A DNA stretch of 64,000 nt, from assembly GCF_011038885.2 (NCBI RefSeq), contig NZ_CP064952.1, positions 558,001 to 622,000 on the forward strand, read 5' to 3'. The translations under genes and the position numbers were made by a program. Of this stretch, positions 52,772-61,892 are shown piece by piece; positions within the stretch are counted from its first letter, which is position 1; the number at the start of each line of letters is the position of its first letter. The DNA comes from Schaalia sp. ZJ405. Its GTDB lineage: Bacteria; Actinomycetota; Actinomycetes; Actinomycetales; Actinomycetaceae. The notes beneath the pieces are model-generated. The model searched no databases, had not been told where the DNA came from, and saw only the letters and a program-made list of their open reading frames with translations.

Positions 52772-54438
52772 TGCGCACCGAAGGTCACAGCATGCGCTTC
52801 CTCAGCCCTCGGATTCTTATTGCCTTAGCCGCAGTACTCAGCCTCGCAGGCATCGCCGTTGGTGTATCCGTCAACGAATGGCTTCCTTTGGGCCGCGACG
52901 GACACGTCCCATCACCACAGCGTGAAGCCTCACCCACGTCAATGACTCTTGCCTGCCCCCCGGGAATCATTGATCCTTTCTCAACGCTGACAGCAAGCAC
53001 CCCATCAGCAATCTGGTCAAACACCCCCGTTGACGGTGAGAATCCCGCGCAAGGAACACGTTCTGAGACGAGCAGTCCCTTAAGCAAAGGGGCCGGTCAG
53101 CTTCGGACCGTCACGTCCCAAGCGTCAGAGGATGGACGGCTCACCCTCCCCAGTGGAGTGACGATCGCCGGTCAGGGCGGGGGAGAACTCGTGGGCATCT
53201 CAGCAACGGGATGTGCAGCGCCCTCGGCGGAGCAATGGATCGTGGCTGGGTCAACCGTCGTGGGAGAAGACCTCGTCCTCGTCCTCGCAAATCCCGCGGA
53301 CTCTGCTTCTGTTGTGTCAATTTCCGGTTATAGCGGCGGTGGATTAATTGACCCGACACCCCAGCAGGTGACGGTTCCTGCCGGCACCACCCTCGCGGTC
53401 CTCGTCGCCGGTTGGTATCCCGACGCGGAACGACTTGCACTGCGTGTTTCTGCCGACGGCCCCGGAGTTGTTGCCTGGGCCCAAAGCTCTGGGATGTCGG
53501 GGGAAGTGCCGCTGGGAAACACCTGGCTGCCATCTGTTCGTCCGTCCACCACGAACGTTATCGGCGGAATTGACCCCAAAACAACGTCCACGCTTCGTGT
53601 GGCTGTTCCCGGTGACTCTAGCGCACACGTTGAACTGAGTGCGGTTACAGCCGGTGGAACAACGTCGGTTCCGGGAGGCAGTGTTGAAGTTGACGGACAC
53701 ACGGTTCTTGACATCCCCCTCGGCGGAATCGGAACGGGTGAAGACACCTACGCTTTGGTGGTCAGCTCTGACGTGCCCGTTGCCGCTCAGGTCCGGATGA
53801 GGGACGAGGGCGAGGCGTGGCCTGGAGGTGGGCAATCATGGGAAACCCGCGCCACTGTCTCGCCGTCGACAGCAGTGACCAGTGCTCGACTCCCCGGTGC
53901 ATCTGTCATCACGGACCTTGTGACGCGTCAGCTTGACGCTGACCCGGTGCGTCCGACCTCGATTCCCACACCATCGGGAGCCTTAGAGGTCAAAGCCAAG
54001 CTCGTTGTCGTTGCCGATGAGTACACTGCTCACGACCTGTTATCTTCTGCTTCCTCAGACTCAGGGAGCGTGTCGCAAAAGACTCTGACGCGTGATACCG
54101 ACACGGATCAATCCGGTGGACAAAGCGCTGGTTCCCCCCAGTCCGGTGGTGGAGAATCCACCCCGGTGGACACTGCACAGTCCGCAGGTCAACACTCCGG
54201 TCAGGGGGCGTCGGGGGGCGTGATGATCACGTACGGCGGACACACCCACACGATTGCAGCGGGAACAACGATGACGCTTGACCTGGCATCGGAAGACGCC
54301 GAGTTCACCAGCAACGCCCCCGTGCGGATCATCGTTGAGATTCAGGCGTCGACCCCGGTTGGAACTGTGCGCGGCGCGTGGCCCGTGGGGACGCTTGGAT
54401 TGGCAACTCAGGGCGCACGCGTCAGTGTTGATAACTAG
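52768..54438 (+). CDS. DUF5719 family secreted/membrane-anchored protein
   Basis: A 556-residue protein with one amino hydrophobic segment (about 15-35, ILIALAAVLSLAGIAVGVSV) acting as signal or anchor, and an extracytoplasmic beta-rich domain matching DUF5719 (LVLVLANPADSASVVSISGY, PAGTTLAVLVAGWYP, VAAQVRMRDEGEAWPGG). A low-complexity Ser/Gln/Gly stretch lies near 430-475. GGAGG precedes ATG 52768, which overlaps the previous stop (ATGA). It probably functions together with the giant glycosyltransferase. The family function is unknown. Confidence 0.83.
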   Translation: MMRTEGHSMRFLSPRILIALAAVLSLAGIAVGVSVNEWLPLGRDGHVPSPQREASPTSMTLACPPGIIDPFSTLTASTPSAIWSNTPVDGENPAQGTRSETSSPLSKGAGQLRTVTSQASEDGRLTLPSGVTIAGQGGGELVGISATGCAAPSAEQWIVAGSTVVGEDLVLVLANPADSASVVSISGYSGGGLIDPTPQQVTVPAGTTLAVLVAGWYPDAERLALRVSADGPGVVAWAQSSGMSGEVPLGNTWLPSVRPSTTNVIGGIDPKTTSTLRVAVPGDSSAHVELSAVTAGGTTSVPGGSVEVDGHTVLDIPLGGIGTGEDTYALVVSSDVPVAAQVRMRDEGEAWPGGGQSWETRATVSPSTAVTSARLPGASVITDLVTRQLDADPVRPTSIPTPSGALEVKAKLVVVADEYTAHDLLSSASSDSGSVSQKTLTRDTDTDQSGGQSAGSPQSGGGESTPVDTAQSAGQHSGQGASGGVMITYGGHTHTIAAGTTMTLDLASEDAEFTSNAPVRIIVEIQASTPVGTVRGAWPVGTLGLATQGARVSVDN

Positions 54439-54472
54439 GGTCACGCGGGGTTGATCACTAGGATCGCGCGGG

Positions 54473-54901
54473 TTATGAATTCCCGAGGGCGTCGTCAAGT
54501 TCATCCGGGGGGATCGCCAGAACACGCGCAAGACGATCGGCAATGACAGCGCGCGTGAGCTGAGCGACATCCTGCGTTGTGCATCGCAACATGATGGGCA
54601 AGCGATAGATGACAATGCGGTCCTTGAGGCCGCGCCGCCGATCCATAGGGAACACCTGAGCAAGAACAACGGAACGAGAATCCCACGGTGCCGGATCGGA
54701 GGGGGGAACTTCCTCGGTGGCGAACTCAACGGAAGCGACCGCAGGCCATCGGCGCGTGAAATCGGCAATGATCGACGCGACCAGAGCATCAAAAGACTGG
54801 CGGCGTGTTCTCCACGCGGGGAGCCCAGGGAACAGCCTGGGACCGCGCGCGCCGCGACCATGACGATCACGAAGAGACTTCACACGACGAGAACCAGGCA
54901 C
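54473..54901 (-). CDS. metallopeptidase-family (zincin-like) protein without HExxH
   Basis: A 142-residue protein like the actinobacterial family encoded next to whiB2 and DUF3499: HGRGARGPRLFPG, SFDALVASIIADFTRRWP, VEFATEEVPPSDPAPW and IVIYRLPIMLRC. The place where zincins have HExxH reads VIADRLARVLAIPPDELDD, without His. If this is a true family member, it is likely not a peptidase. It converges on the DUF5719 gene. Confidence 0.75.
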   Translation of the reverse strand: MPGSRRVKSLRDRHGRGARGPRLFPGLPAWRTRRQSFDALVASIIADFTRRWPAVASVEFATEEVPPSDPAPWDSRSVVLAQVFPMDRRRGLKDRIVIYRLPIMLRCTTQDVAQLTRAVIADRLARVLAIPPDELDDALGNS

Positions 54902-55043
54902 CTGACCAGTCTAAATGCCACGTTGTCCAGCAGCGGCGCGCACTAGCCGCGCGGCCCAAATTTTTCGGCGGTGCACCGATAAATTCTTCACCAGCGGGAA
55001 GTGTGGAGAAAACGGCTCTTCGCATCCGAGGCGGGTAAGACTT

Positions 55044-55625
55044 TCAGTCCGCGTCTGAAGGTGCGGCCTCGTCCTCGTCAATGCTCGATACAACGCGGAA
55101 CTGGGCGCGGCGGCGTGCATAGGGTGATTTCGGGTCAAGCGGGCTCAGGGATGAGTCGCCGCTTCCTTCAGACTCATTCGCCCGAGACGAGGACGACGCC
55201 CCATCGCTACCGGCTGATCCTGAGGAATGGGAACTGAAAGGACCGAAATCAACACCGTCATCAACACCGCTCAGACGTGCGCGAATGGAACGGCGGGTGG
55301 AGGAATGAGTGTCCTGATGAGGCGCCTGGGTGTCACGACTGGAGGTGGTGTCGGCGTGTGCTGCCTGGCGAACTGCATCCACCAGCGCAAGGAGATCATC
55401 ACCGGACGGGGGAGCAGGCTCAAAACTTGTTGCGAGGCGCACCACTTGCCAGCCACGGGGGGCAGTCAGGCGCTGGGCGTGATCGGCGCACAGGTCATAT
55501 GAGTTCGGCTCAGCGACGGTTGCTAACGGCCCAAGAACAACGGTGGAATCCTGATAGTCGTAGGTCAGGGTGGCCACCGCTGAACGAGAACATGCAGGTT
55601 TAGAACATTGACGAGCCGCGATCAC
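55044..55625 (-). CDS. DUF3499 family protein
   Basis: A 193-residue protein. The first 75 residues match DUF3499: RQCSKPACSRSAVATLTYDY, followed by YDLCADHAQRLTAPRGW. Paired Cys (CSKPAC and C-x2-H) suggest a small zinc site. The remainder is Ser/Asp-rich and probably disordered. The start is GTG 55625. The gene carries two copies of the 9-mer CGAGGACGA, one read as DED and one read as SSS. Function unknown. Confidence 0.88.
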   Translation of the reverse strand: MIAARQCSKPACSRSAVATLTYDYQDSTVVLGPLATVAEPNSYDLCADHAQRLTAPRGWQVVRLATSFEPAPPSGDDLLALVDAVRQAAHADTTSSRDTQAPHQDTHSSTRRSIRARLSGVDDGVDFGPFSSHSSGSAGSDGASSSSRANESEGSGDSSLSPLDPKSPYARRRAQFRVVSSIDEDEAAPSDAD

Positions 55626-55647
55626 TCATCCACTGTACGGCACAAAC

Positions 55648-56484
55648 TCAGCCGATATCGAAAACCGGAGCGGCGGTGTCCTCACGACGGGCGAGGCTGG
55701 TGGCCAATCGGTGCGTCGACTGAGCGAACTCCCGATCACGGCTCATCACCAGAACTGCCGCAAGAAAACGCTCGGGGTGAGCCTGAGCTGGCGGCGGAGT
55801 CTCCACAAAGCCCCGAACCTCGCGCGCCAAGGCGAACGCAGCTTCGGCTCGGGCTTCGGGCAGGAGCTGGCGATTCTCCCGGAGGAAAAGATGCGCCCGA
55901 TAGTGCAGATCAAAGGGGAGGGGGAGAATGACCGCCGTTCGCGCCCACGCCGCCATGTCGGGAGGCATGACGAGGGGGAGATGACCGGAGGGCTCGGGGA
56001 TCCGAACAACGGTTGTCCCCGCAGCGAGATCACCTAGACGCTTGCCACGAGCTGAGACAATCATGGTGATCGTTGCAACTGAGCCGAAAGTTAACCATCC
56101 TTCGACCACGCCAACGAGGGCGCGCATGAAGGAGTGACGGAAGGTGATTGATCCACCGTCGTCGCGAACAACACGGATCCCCAGGGCCCAGTGTCCCAGA
56201 GTTTGGCCGCGGGTCAGAGTTTCTGTGACAACTGGATACCCAACGGTTACGGCTGCCACGAGGACAATAGCGAGCGCGCGCAGGAGCGACATGGAGAAAG
56301 CCTCGTACTCGTGGAGAAAAAGTGCCGCGATGATGAGTGCTGTCAGGATCGAAACGACGGCGTCGATGAGTCGGGCACCGATGCGTGCAATGGGGGATGC
56401 CGGGCTGATCTCCAAGGAGACGGCCTCACCGGTTGTCACAGATTCTTCGTGAATACGGCGTATCGGGGCTGCATTGTCGCTCAT
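55648..56484 (-). CDS. RDD family membrane protein
   Basis: A 278-residue protein with RDD-domain hallmarks: ASPIARIGARLIDAVVSIL near the start, TRGQTLGHWALGIRVVRDDG, and GKRLGDLAAGTTVVR. It has about four membrane segments (residues 30-150) and a cytosolic carboxy half. ATG 56484 lies only 20 bases from the divergent SpoIIM start, so the promoters overlap. A TAGCGT hexamer seven bases upstream of ATG suggests a leaderless mRNA. RDD and SpoIIM genes are usually neighbours in actinobacteria. Confidence 0.88.
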   Translation of the reverse strand: MSDNAAPIRRIHEESVTTGEAVSLEISPASPIARIGARLIDAVVSILTALIIAALFLHEYEAFSMSLLRALAIVLVAAVTVGYPVVTETLTRGQTLGHWALGIRVVRDDGGSITFRHSFMRALVGVVEGWLTFGSVATITMIVSARGKRLGDLAAGTTVVRIPEPSGHLPLVMPPDMAAWARTAVILPLPFDLHYRAHLFLRENRQLLPEARAEAAFALAREVRGFVETPPPAQAHPERFLAAVLVMSRDREFAQSTHRLATSLARREDTAAPVFDIG

Positions 56485-56503
56485 ATATGACACGCTAGCG
56501 GAT

Positions 56504-57499
56504 GTGGACATTGATGCGTTGCGTGCCTCGCGCGAAGACTCATGGGAACGGATGCGTGAGCTTGCTAGCACGCGCAAACTCACGGGCCCGCAGATCGATG
56601 AACTTGATGCCCTCTATCGGTTGGCAACATCTGATTTGGCGCGAGTGCGTGCACAGAGCCCCGATCCCGATACGATCCGGGCGCTGTCACGAGATCTTGC
56701 TCAGGCACGAGGACGACTGACGGGAACACGTGCGAAACCGTTGGCACTGATCCCGCGTTTCTTCCGGATTCAACTACCTGAAGCTCTGTACTCGATCCGT
56801 TGGTGGATTGTCGGCGTCACAGCAGCCTTTTTCTGTGTGGCCGCAATGCAGATGTTCTGGGTCCTGTGGCAGCCCGACATCATGGCTCAACTAGGATCAC
56901 CGGAGCAACTTCGGGCATACGCCACACGCGAATTCGTTGCCTACTACAGTCAAGACACCAATGCCGAATTTGGTCTGTCCGTGTGGACGAACAACGCCTG
57001 GATTGCACTTGGGTGCGTGGGCGGTGGAATCACCGGGGTCTATCCGGTCTACGTCCTCCTGGGCAATGCCACGTCGCTGGGAACCTCGGCCGCTGTTGTC
57101 ATTGATCAGGCCGGACCCTGGCATTTCTTCCGGATGATCCTCCCCCACGGAATCCCAGAACTCACTGCCGTTTTCATTGCGGCGGCAGCGGGACTTCGAG
57201 TGTTCTGGGCGCTCATCGTTCCAGGACCTGCGGCGCGAACAGTGGCCCTAGCGCGCGCGGGGCGAACAATGGCCGTCGTCGCGGTAGGTTGCGTGATCCT
57301 TCTGTTCATTTCCGGCATCCTTGAAGGGTTCGTCACCCCCTCAGGGCTACCGGATGTGATCAAGGTCAGCCTGGGAACTGGAGTGACCCTGGCAATGTGG
57401 GTGTATATCTTCGTCAGCGGTCGACGCGCACACACCCGGGGAGAAGACGCCGACGTTGACCCTACCGTCGCCGGATACGTGCTCCCCGTAGCGGGCTAA
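56504..57499 (+). CDS. stage II sporulation protein M (SpoIIM) family protein
   Basis: A 331-residue membrane protein. It starts MDIDALRASREDSWERMREL, typical of actinobacterial SpoIIM-like proteins, followed by an all-helical region and about six membrane segments (NNAWIALGCVGGGITGVYPV, ILPHGIPELTAVFIAAAAG). In non-sporulating actinobacteria the role is unknown, but it accompanies RDD and moxR-DUF58 genes. GTG 56504 gives the conserved start; a TTG at 56474 would overlap the divergent gene. Confidence 0.88.
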   Translation: MDIDALRASREDSWERMRELASTRKLTGPQIDELDALYRLATSDLARVRAQSPDPDTIRALSRDLAQARGRLTGTRAKPLALIPRFFRIQLPEALYSIRWWIVGVTAAFFCVAAMQMFWVLWQPDIMAQLGSPEQLRAYATREFVAYYSQDTNAEFGLSVWTNNAWIALGCVGGGITGVYPVYVLLGNATSLGTSAAVVIDQAGPWHFFRMILPHGIPELTAVFIAAAAGLRVFWALIVPGPAARTVALARAGRTMAVVAVGCVILLFISGILEGFVTPSGLPDVIKVSLGTGVTLAMWVYIFVSGRRAHTRGEDADVDPTVAGYVLPVAG

Positions 57500-57562
57500 G
57501 CGTCAGTTTTTCAGGTGCTTGATCTCCTGGGCCTCGGGGGATATGCATACTGTCCGCCACGG

Positions 57563-57586
57563 GCTCAGCGCCTAGGCTGGCTGAGC
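57563..57586. terminator. weak hairpin between convergent genes
   Basis: GCTCAGC and GCTGAGC are separated by ten bases in the 173-bp gap between the SpoIIM stop and the DUF58 stop. No T-run follows on either strand, so the role is uncertain. The rest of the gap shows no gene. Confidence 0.3.
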
Positions 57587-57672
57587 ACAGGGGTATCGGT
57601 ATACACGTATGCCATGTGAGAAAAGCACAGGTCGGGCCGGAGCACCCTGTCCTCAACCTCTCTGGCTTTTCC

Positions 57673-59007
57673 CTAAACCTCTCCTGCTTTCTTCAAGGCA
57701 AGATAAGCGTCGGCAGTGCGCGCAGCAAGAAGCCCAGAGTCGACGGCAACGACATGAGCACCCGTGCGACGAGCATCCGCGATTCCAGCGTCCACTGCTC
57801 GAAGCGTCTGAGCGGCAGCGGCCGCAATCATCACCTCTTCAGAATCGTCAAGTGATCTGCGGGCTCTGTCAAGGTCAGGATCGGTTGCCGCGGCAATGAC
57901 CACGCGGTGCTTTGCCGCAAGCTGAGCCGTTGCCTCAAAGAAATCAGAGTCTGTTCCTGCCGGCGCGACCTCGGTCATGAGGACAACAAGACTCGAATGA
58001 CGAACAGTCTGATTGACTTCAGAAACAACAAGGCCCCAATCAATCGGATCAAGCCGCGGGGAAACATCAACGAGAGCAGAGGCGCTTGCCCGCAGCAGCC
58101 CGGCTCCTCGAATTCCAGAGACTCTCGCACGTACTTCACGGTCGATGACGAGAAGATGGACGTGATCGCCTGCCCGATCTCCAAGCGCTCCCAGAAGTAG
58201 CGCCGCCTCGATACTCGCATCAAGACGCGGGGCCGTGCCCAAGGGAATACGGTCAGGATCCTGATCAACAGTGGGGGCGCCCAGGAGAGAAGCTCCCATG
58301 CGTCCGGAGTCAACAACGATGACGATATGGCGGTCCCGTTCAGGTCGCCAGGTGCGCACAATGAGATCATCCGAGCGGGCGGACGCTCGCCAGTCGATAT
58401 CGCGGGGATCGTCTCCGCGAACGTATTCGCGAAGAGAATCGAACTCGGTTCCAGGTCCGCGCAGAACTGTTGCGGACGTGCCCTCAAGCTCGTGGAGACG
58501 ATGAAGACGCGATGGAAGCAGAACGCGGGAACGGAACTCAGGAAGCACGGACAGCGCTAAGGGAACCTCAAATGAGACCTGACGTGCTCCCAGTCGCAGC
58601 GGCCCCCACACGCGCACCGTCACGGGTCCACCGCGGTGCGTTCCTCGACGTTCAGGCCGCAGGCGAGTCTCCACTGTTGTTGTCTCGCCCGGGTGAACGA
58701 CCAGCCGATGCCTGGATGGAAGAGGGTGAAACGAGGGCGGCCAGGCGTCACGGATCTCCAGGAGTAACGAGTGGCGTGAGGAATGCCCGATCGTTAGCGA
58801 TGACACGGTTTCATCGTTGGCCCTGACCGGACCGGTGACCGAACGCTCAATAGTTAGGTCACGCGGACTGAAAGCCAGAGCAACGTCAAGGAGCACGCAC
58901 CCGATCACTCCCGCAACCCACGCCCACGCAACACCGAGGTTGGGGAAGAAGATAACGGGAATGGCCCCCAAAGCAGTCAGGAGCCCGGCTCGCCAGGAAA
59001 TACTCAT
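57673..59007 (-). CDS. DUF58 family protein
   Basis: A 444-residue protein with two amino membrane helices (about 8-45), a beta-rich middle and the DUF58 signature GTEFDSLREYVRGDDPRD then IDWRASARSDDLIVR near 190-220, leading to a vWA-like domain (IVIVVDSGRMGASLL). DUF58 proteins act with MoxR ATPases, encoded directly upstream with stop and start touching at 59007. It is the last gene of the operon 63263-57673. Confidence 0.92.
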   Translation of the reverse strand: MSISWRAGLLTALGAIPVIFFPNLGVAWAWVAGVIGCVLLDVALAFSPRDLTIERSVTGPVRANDETVSSLTIGHSSRHSLLLEIRDAWPPSFHPLPSRHRLVVHPGETTTVETRLRPERRGTHRGGPVTVRVWGPLRLGARQVSFEVPLALSVLPEFRSRVLLPSRLHRLHELEGTSATVLRGPGTEFDSLREYVRGDDPRDIDWRASARSDDLIVRTWRPERDRHIVIVVDSGRMGASLLGAPTVDQDPDRIPLGTAPRLDASIEAALLLGALGDRAGDHVHLLVIDREVRARVSGIRGAGLLRASASALVDVSPRLDPIDWGLVVSEVNQTVRHSSLVVLMTEVAPAGTDSDFFEATAQLAAKHRVVIAAATDPDLDRARRSLDDSEEVMIAAAAAQTLRAVDAGIADARRTGAHVVAVDSGLLAARTADAYLALKKAGEV

Positions 59008-60032
59008 CAGCGAGGCACCGGAACCTGGCTGAGGATTCCCTCAACAATTGCCTGAGCGGTCAAGCCCTCCAGATCCGCCTCGGCTTTCATTCCAATACGA
59101 TGAGCGAGAACGGGAACAGCCACACCCTTGACGTCGTCGGGGGTGACGAAGCCACGCCCCTGAAGGAACGCCCACACTTTCGACGCCTGAAGCAACGCTG
59201 TTGCACCACGAGGTGACACTCCCAGGCGCACCGACGGTGAATTCCGCGTTGCGCGCACAAGGTCAACGATGTACTCGATGATCGCGGGTTGAACATCGAT
59301 CCGCTGGGCGTGCTCGCGTGCCGTGCGAATCTCCTCGGGTCCGGCAACGGCGGTGATTCCTGCCTGCGTCAGTGCCAGGGGGTTGAATCCGTGCTGATGC
59401 TTGGACACAACCGCGATTTCTGCGTCGCGCGGTGGAAGATCAAGCGTGATCTTCATGAGGAACCTGTCAAGCTGGGCCTCGGGAAGAGGATACGTGCCCT
59501 CATATTCCACGGGATTCTGCGTCGCAATCACCATGAACGGATCGTCAAGACGATGGGACTGGCCATCAACGCTGACCTGATGTTCCTCCATCGCCTCAAG
59601 CAGGGAGGACTGGGTTTTCGGTGGAGTCCGGTTGATCTCATCCGCCAGAAGCAAATTCGTAAAAACGGGGCCGCGTCGAAACTCGAAAGCTGACTTGCCT
59701 GAATCCCACACGAGTGACCCGGTGACGTCTGCCGGCATGAGGTCGGGAGTGAACTGGATACGCGTCATCTTCAGATCAAGTGCCGTAGCAAGTGTCCGCA
59801 CAAGAAGCGTTTTCGCCACACCGGGAACCCCTTCAAGCAGGGTGTGACCGCCGGCGATGAGGGAAATAATCAAGCCCGTGACCGCGGAGTCTTGACCAAC
59901 AACGGCCTTGGAGATTTCTGAACGCAAAGCGACGAACGCAGCACGTAAGGCCTGCTCGTCCTCGTTCAGCATCCGGCCCGACGGGGCAGTGGCGCTTTGG
60001 GGTGGAGGCGCAGGAACCGCGGGATTAGTCAT
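59007..60032 (-). CDS. moxR: MoxR family AAA+ ATPase
   Basis: A 341-residue AAA+ ATPase: Walker A-like LLEGVPGVAKTLLVR near 62-76, Walker B LLLADEINRTPPKTQ, and sensor region IATQNPVEYEGTYPLPEAQL. MoxR proteins work as chaperones that activate vWA partners, here DUF58. ATG 60032 overlaps the DUF4350 stop by eight bases; an upstream in-frame start at 60059 is less likely. Confidence 0.95.
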   Translation of the reverse strand: MTNPAVPAPPPQSATAPSGRMLNEDEQALRAAFVALRSEISKAVVGQDSAVTGLIISLIAGGHTLLEGVPGVAKTLLVRTLATALDLKMTRIQFTPDLMPADVTGSLVWDSGKSAFEFRRGPVFTNLLLADEINRTPPKTQSSLLEAMEEHQVSVDGQSHRLDDPFMVIATQNPVEYEGTYPLPEAQLDRFLMKITLDLPPRDAEIAVVSKHQHGFNPLALTQAGITAVAGPEEIRTAREHAQRIDVQPAIIEYIVDLVRATRNSPSVRLGVSPRGATALLQASKVWAFLQGRGFVTPDDVKGVAVPVLAHRIGMKAEADLEGLTAQAIVEGILSQVPVPR

Positions 60033-61236
60033 GGCAAATCTCCTTTTCGAGGTCGGCAAGCCGGGAGGCTAGATCAACGAGTTGACGTTCAGATTGGGGG
60101 GAAGGCCCCCACAGGAGGTCATCGAGACGGGCAGGATCAACCCCCCGATGCTCCAGGGCACGACGGAGTTCATCGCCGCTCCCTCGCGGATTCACCCCAA
60201 GGAAGCGCGCAAAACGCATCGCGTAGTCGCGTCGAAGCGCGGTCGCCGCATGGTCCCACGCACGATTTTTCCGCAGCAAGCGTCCCTTACCAATGACGGT
60301 TTCCGATGCGGGAACCTGGGCGGGAAGATCCTCTGGAACGAGCGCCCCCAGTCTCCGTCCCCGCGCGAGGCCGAAAATCACCAGGGAACACCCCGCGAGG
60401 ACGACAAGGGGATTGAGCCACGGGGGATCCGTCGTCGGTGTGGCTTTCATTGAGTCCTCTTCGGAGGCCAGATACCACACCACTCGATCCGTTCGTCCGA
60501 GAACATTGAGCATCAGTGCCCCGTGGCCGTGCTCAGTGATCTGCGAATTACGCACCAGCCCCGAATCAGGGATAACGGCGCGAAACGAGGACGAATCTGC
60601 TCCCGCTGCGCTCTGGACATAGCCGTAGGAGCCGTTTTCCTGGGGGAAACACCAGGTCCACGAATCGGTGTCCCTCGCTGGTGTTTCGTCGCGACTGAGG
60701 GATTCATCGCCGAACTCGTTGGGAGAAACACCGTACATTGAGGACGCAATGGAGGAGGCTGCCCGTGCTGGAGAGGCAGCGCAGTGAGCAGACACCGCGG
60801 GCGCAGTGTCGTCGGCGCTCGGGGTGCCTTCCGCTGTTGGCCACAAACCGGGGAAAACCTCATCGTAGGACTGTTCGGTGCCGATATAGACGAGATTCGG
60901 AAGCTTGTTGATCGCCGATGTCACGTCGGAACGCATACGGAACGGAAAGACAACGACGACCGTCGCATCGGGGTGAGCTCGGACCTGGGCAAGAACATCG
61001 ACCGCCCGATCGTGCGATGTGACGGTCACGCCGTGACGTTCCAGGACCTGTGCAACAGCGCGGGCACCGTTCGGGGCGGCGTTTTCTGGGCTGACTGGGC
61101 GTGAATCTCGCACAGATGCGGGAAGGAGTACGAGGACGAGGACGGCCGCCAGGACAACCGCGGCGATGACAGCGAAGGGGCGGAGGCGTCGTGCAATGGT
61201 ACGAGGACGAGGCGTGATGACGCGCGTGGATGTCAC
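60025..61236 (-). CDS. DUF4350 family membrane protein
   Basis: A 403-residue protein with an amino helix (about 21-40, PFAVIAAVVLAAVLVLVLLP), a DUF4350 domain (NGARAVAQVLERHGVTVTSH and a following alpha/beta fold) and a second helix near 275-293. It belongs to the moxR operon and overlaps both neighbours by a few bases. The family is thought to be an accessory of the MoxR-DUF58 system; mechanism unknown. Confidence 0.88.
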   Translation of the reverse strand: MTSTRVITPRPRTIARRLRPFAVIAAVVLAAVLVLVLLPASVRDSRPVSPENAAPNGARAVAQVLERHGVTVTSHDRAVDVLAQVRAHPDATVVVVFPFRMRSDVTSAINKLPNLVYIGTEQSYDEVFPGLWPTAEGTPSADDTAPAVSAHCAASPARAASSIASSMYGVSPNEFGDESLSRDETPARDTDSWTWCFPQENGSYGYVQSAAGADSSSFRAVIPDSGLVRNSQITEHGHGALMLNVLGRTDRVVWYLASEEDSMKATPTTDPPWLNPLVVLAGCSLVIFGLARGRRLGALVPEDLPAQVPASETVIGKGRLLRKNRAWDHAATALRRDYAMRFARFLGVNPRGSGDELRRALEHRGVDPARLDDLLWGPSPQSERQLVDLASRLADLEKEICHD

Positions 61237-61892
61237 GGGCGACTCACCCCCGTTTCTGCGGGAGCGGTCTGCGGCAACTGGGCGCGGAGACTATCGAGGA
61301 CGAGAGCCGCGGTGGTCTCAAGATCGTCCACATCGCGCGAGGAGACGGTTGACTCTCCGTAGCGGATTGCGTCAAAAACTTCTGACTGGTGACGGAGGCG
61401 GTCCGCCAGTTGAGGAACCCGGCGTGCTGCGGCTTCGGTGGCTTCCTTTGCCGTTAAACCCGGACCGTCGTGGAGGATTCGCATGTGCGCCAAGGTGAGA
61501 ACGAGGAGGCGGAATGCCCAGATGAATGAGTCATTCCAGGAGCCGCTCTCTTTCGCTGCGCTCAGGCGTTTGAGCGCGAGAGCTGCCGAGACGTTCTCGT
61601 CGTCAAAAACGGTTGACGAGGTCACCCGACGGCGCCGAAGCCGCACGAATATCGTGAGGAAAACACCGATGATCAGGAGGAGTGCGACGACCGCGAGGAT
61701 GATGTATTCAATTGGGGGGCGCGTTCCTGAACCCGAGCCGCCCAGGAGATCCACAATTGCTTGGAGGATCACCCGGATGAACCGCGTGATCGGACTGAGT
61801 TCCGTGGAATACTCCGGCCGAGACAGCTCCTGTTCGAGCCAGCGTTGTGCCTCATCGTGGTCGGGAGTCACGGGAACGTCAGCGGGGAACAC
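61233..61892 (-). CDS. DUF4129 family membrane protein
   Basis: A 219-residue protein with one strong helix (about 65-87, IIAVVALLLIIGVFLTIFV without the leading residues) and a carboxy helical domain with GLTAKEATEAAARRVPQLAD, typical of DUF4129 (which often sits at the end of transglutaminase-like proteins). It is coupled to the DUF4350 gene by a four-base overlap and lies just after the following membrane gene (61893). Confidence 0.87.
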   Translation of the reverse strand: MFPADVPVTPDHDEAQRWLEQELSRPEYSTELSPITRFIRVILQAIVDLLGGSGSGTRPPIEYIILAVVALLLIIGVFLTIFVRLRRRRVTSSTVFDDENVSAALALKRLSAAKESGSWNDSFIWAFRLLVLTLAHMRILHDGPGLTAKEATEAAARRVPQLADRLRHQSEVFDAIRYGESTVSSRDVDDLETTAALVLDSLRAQLPQTAPAETGVSRP

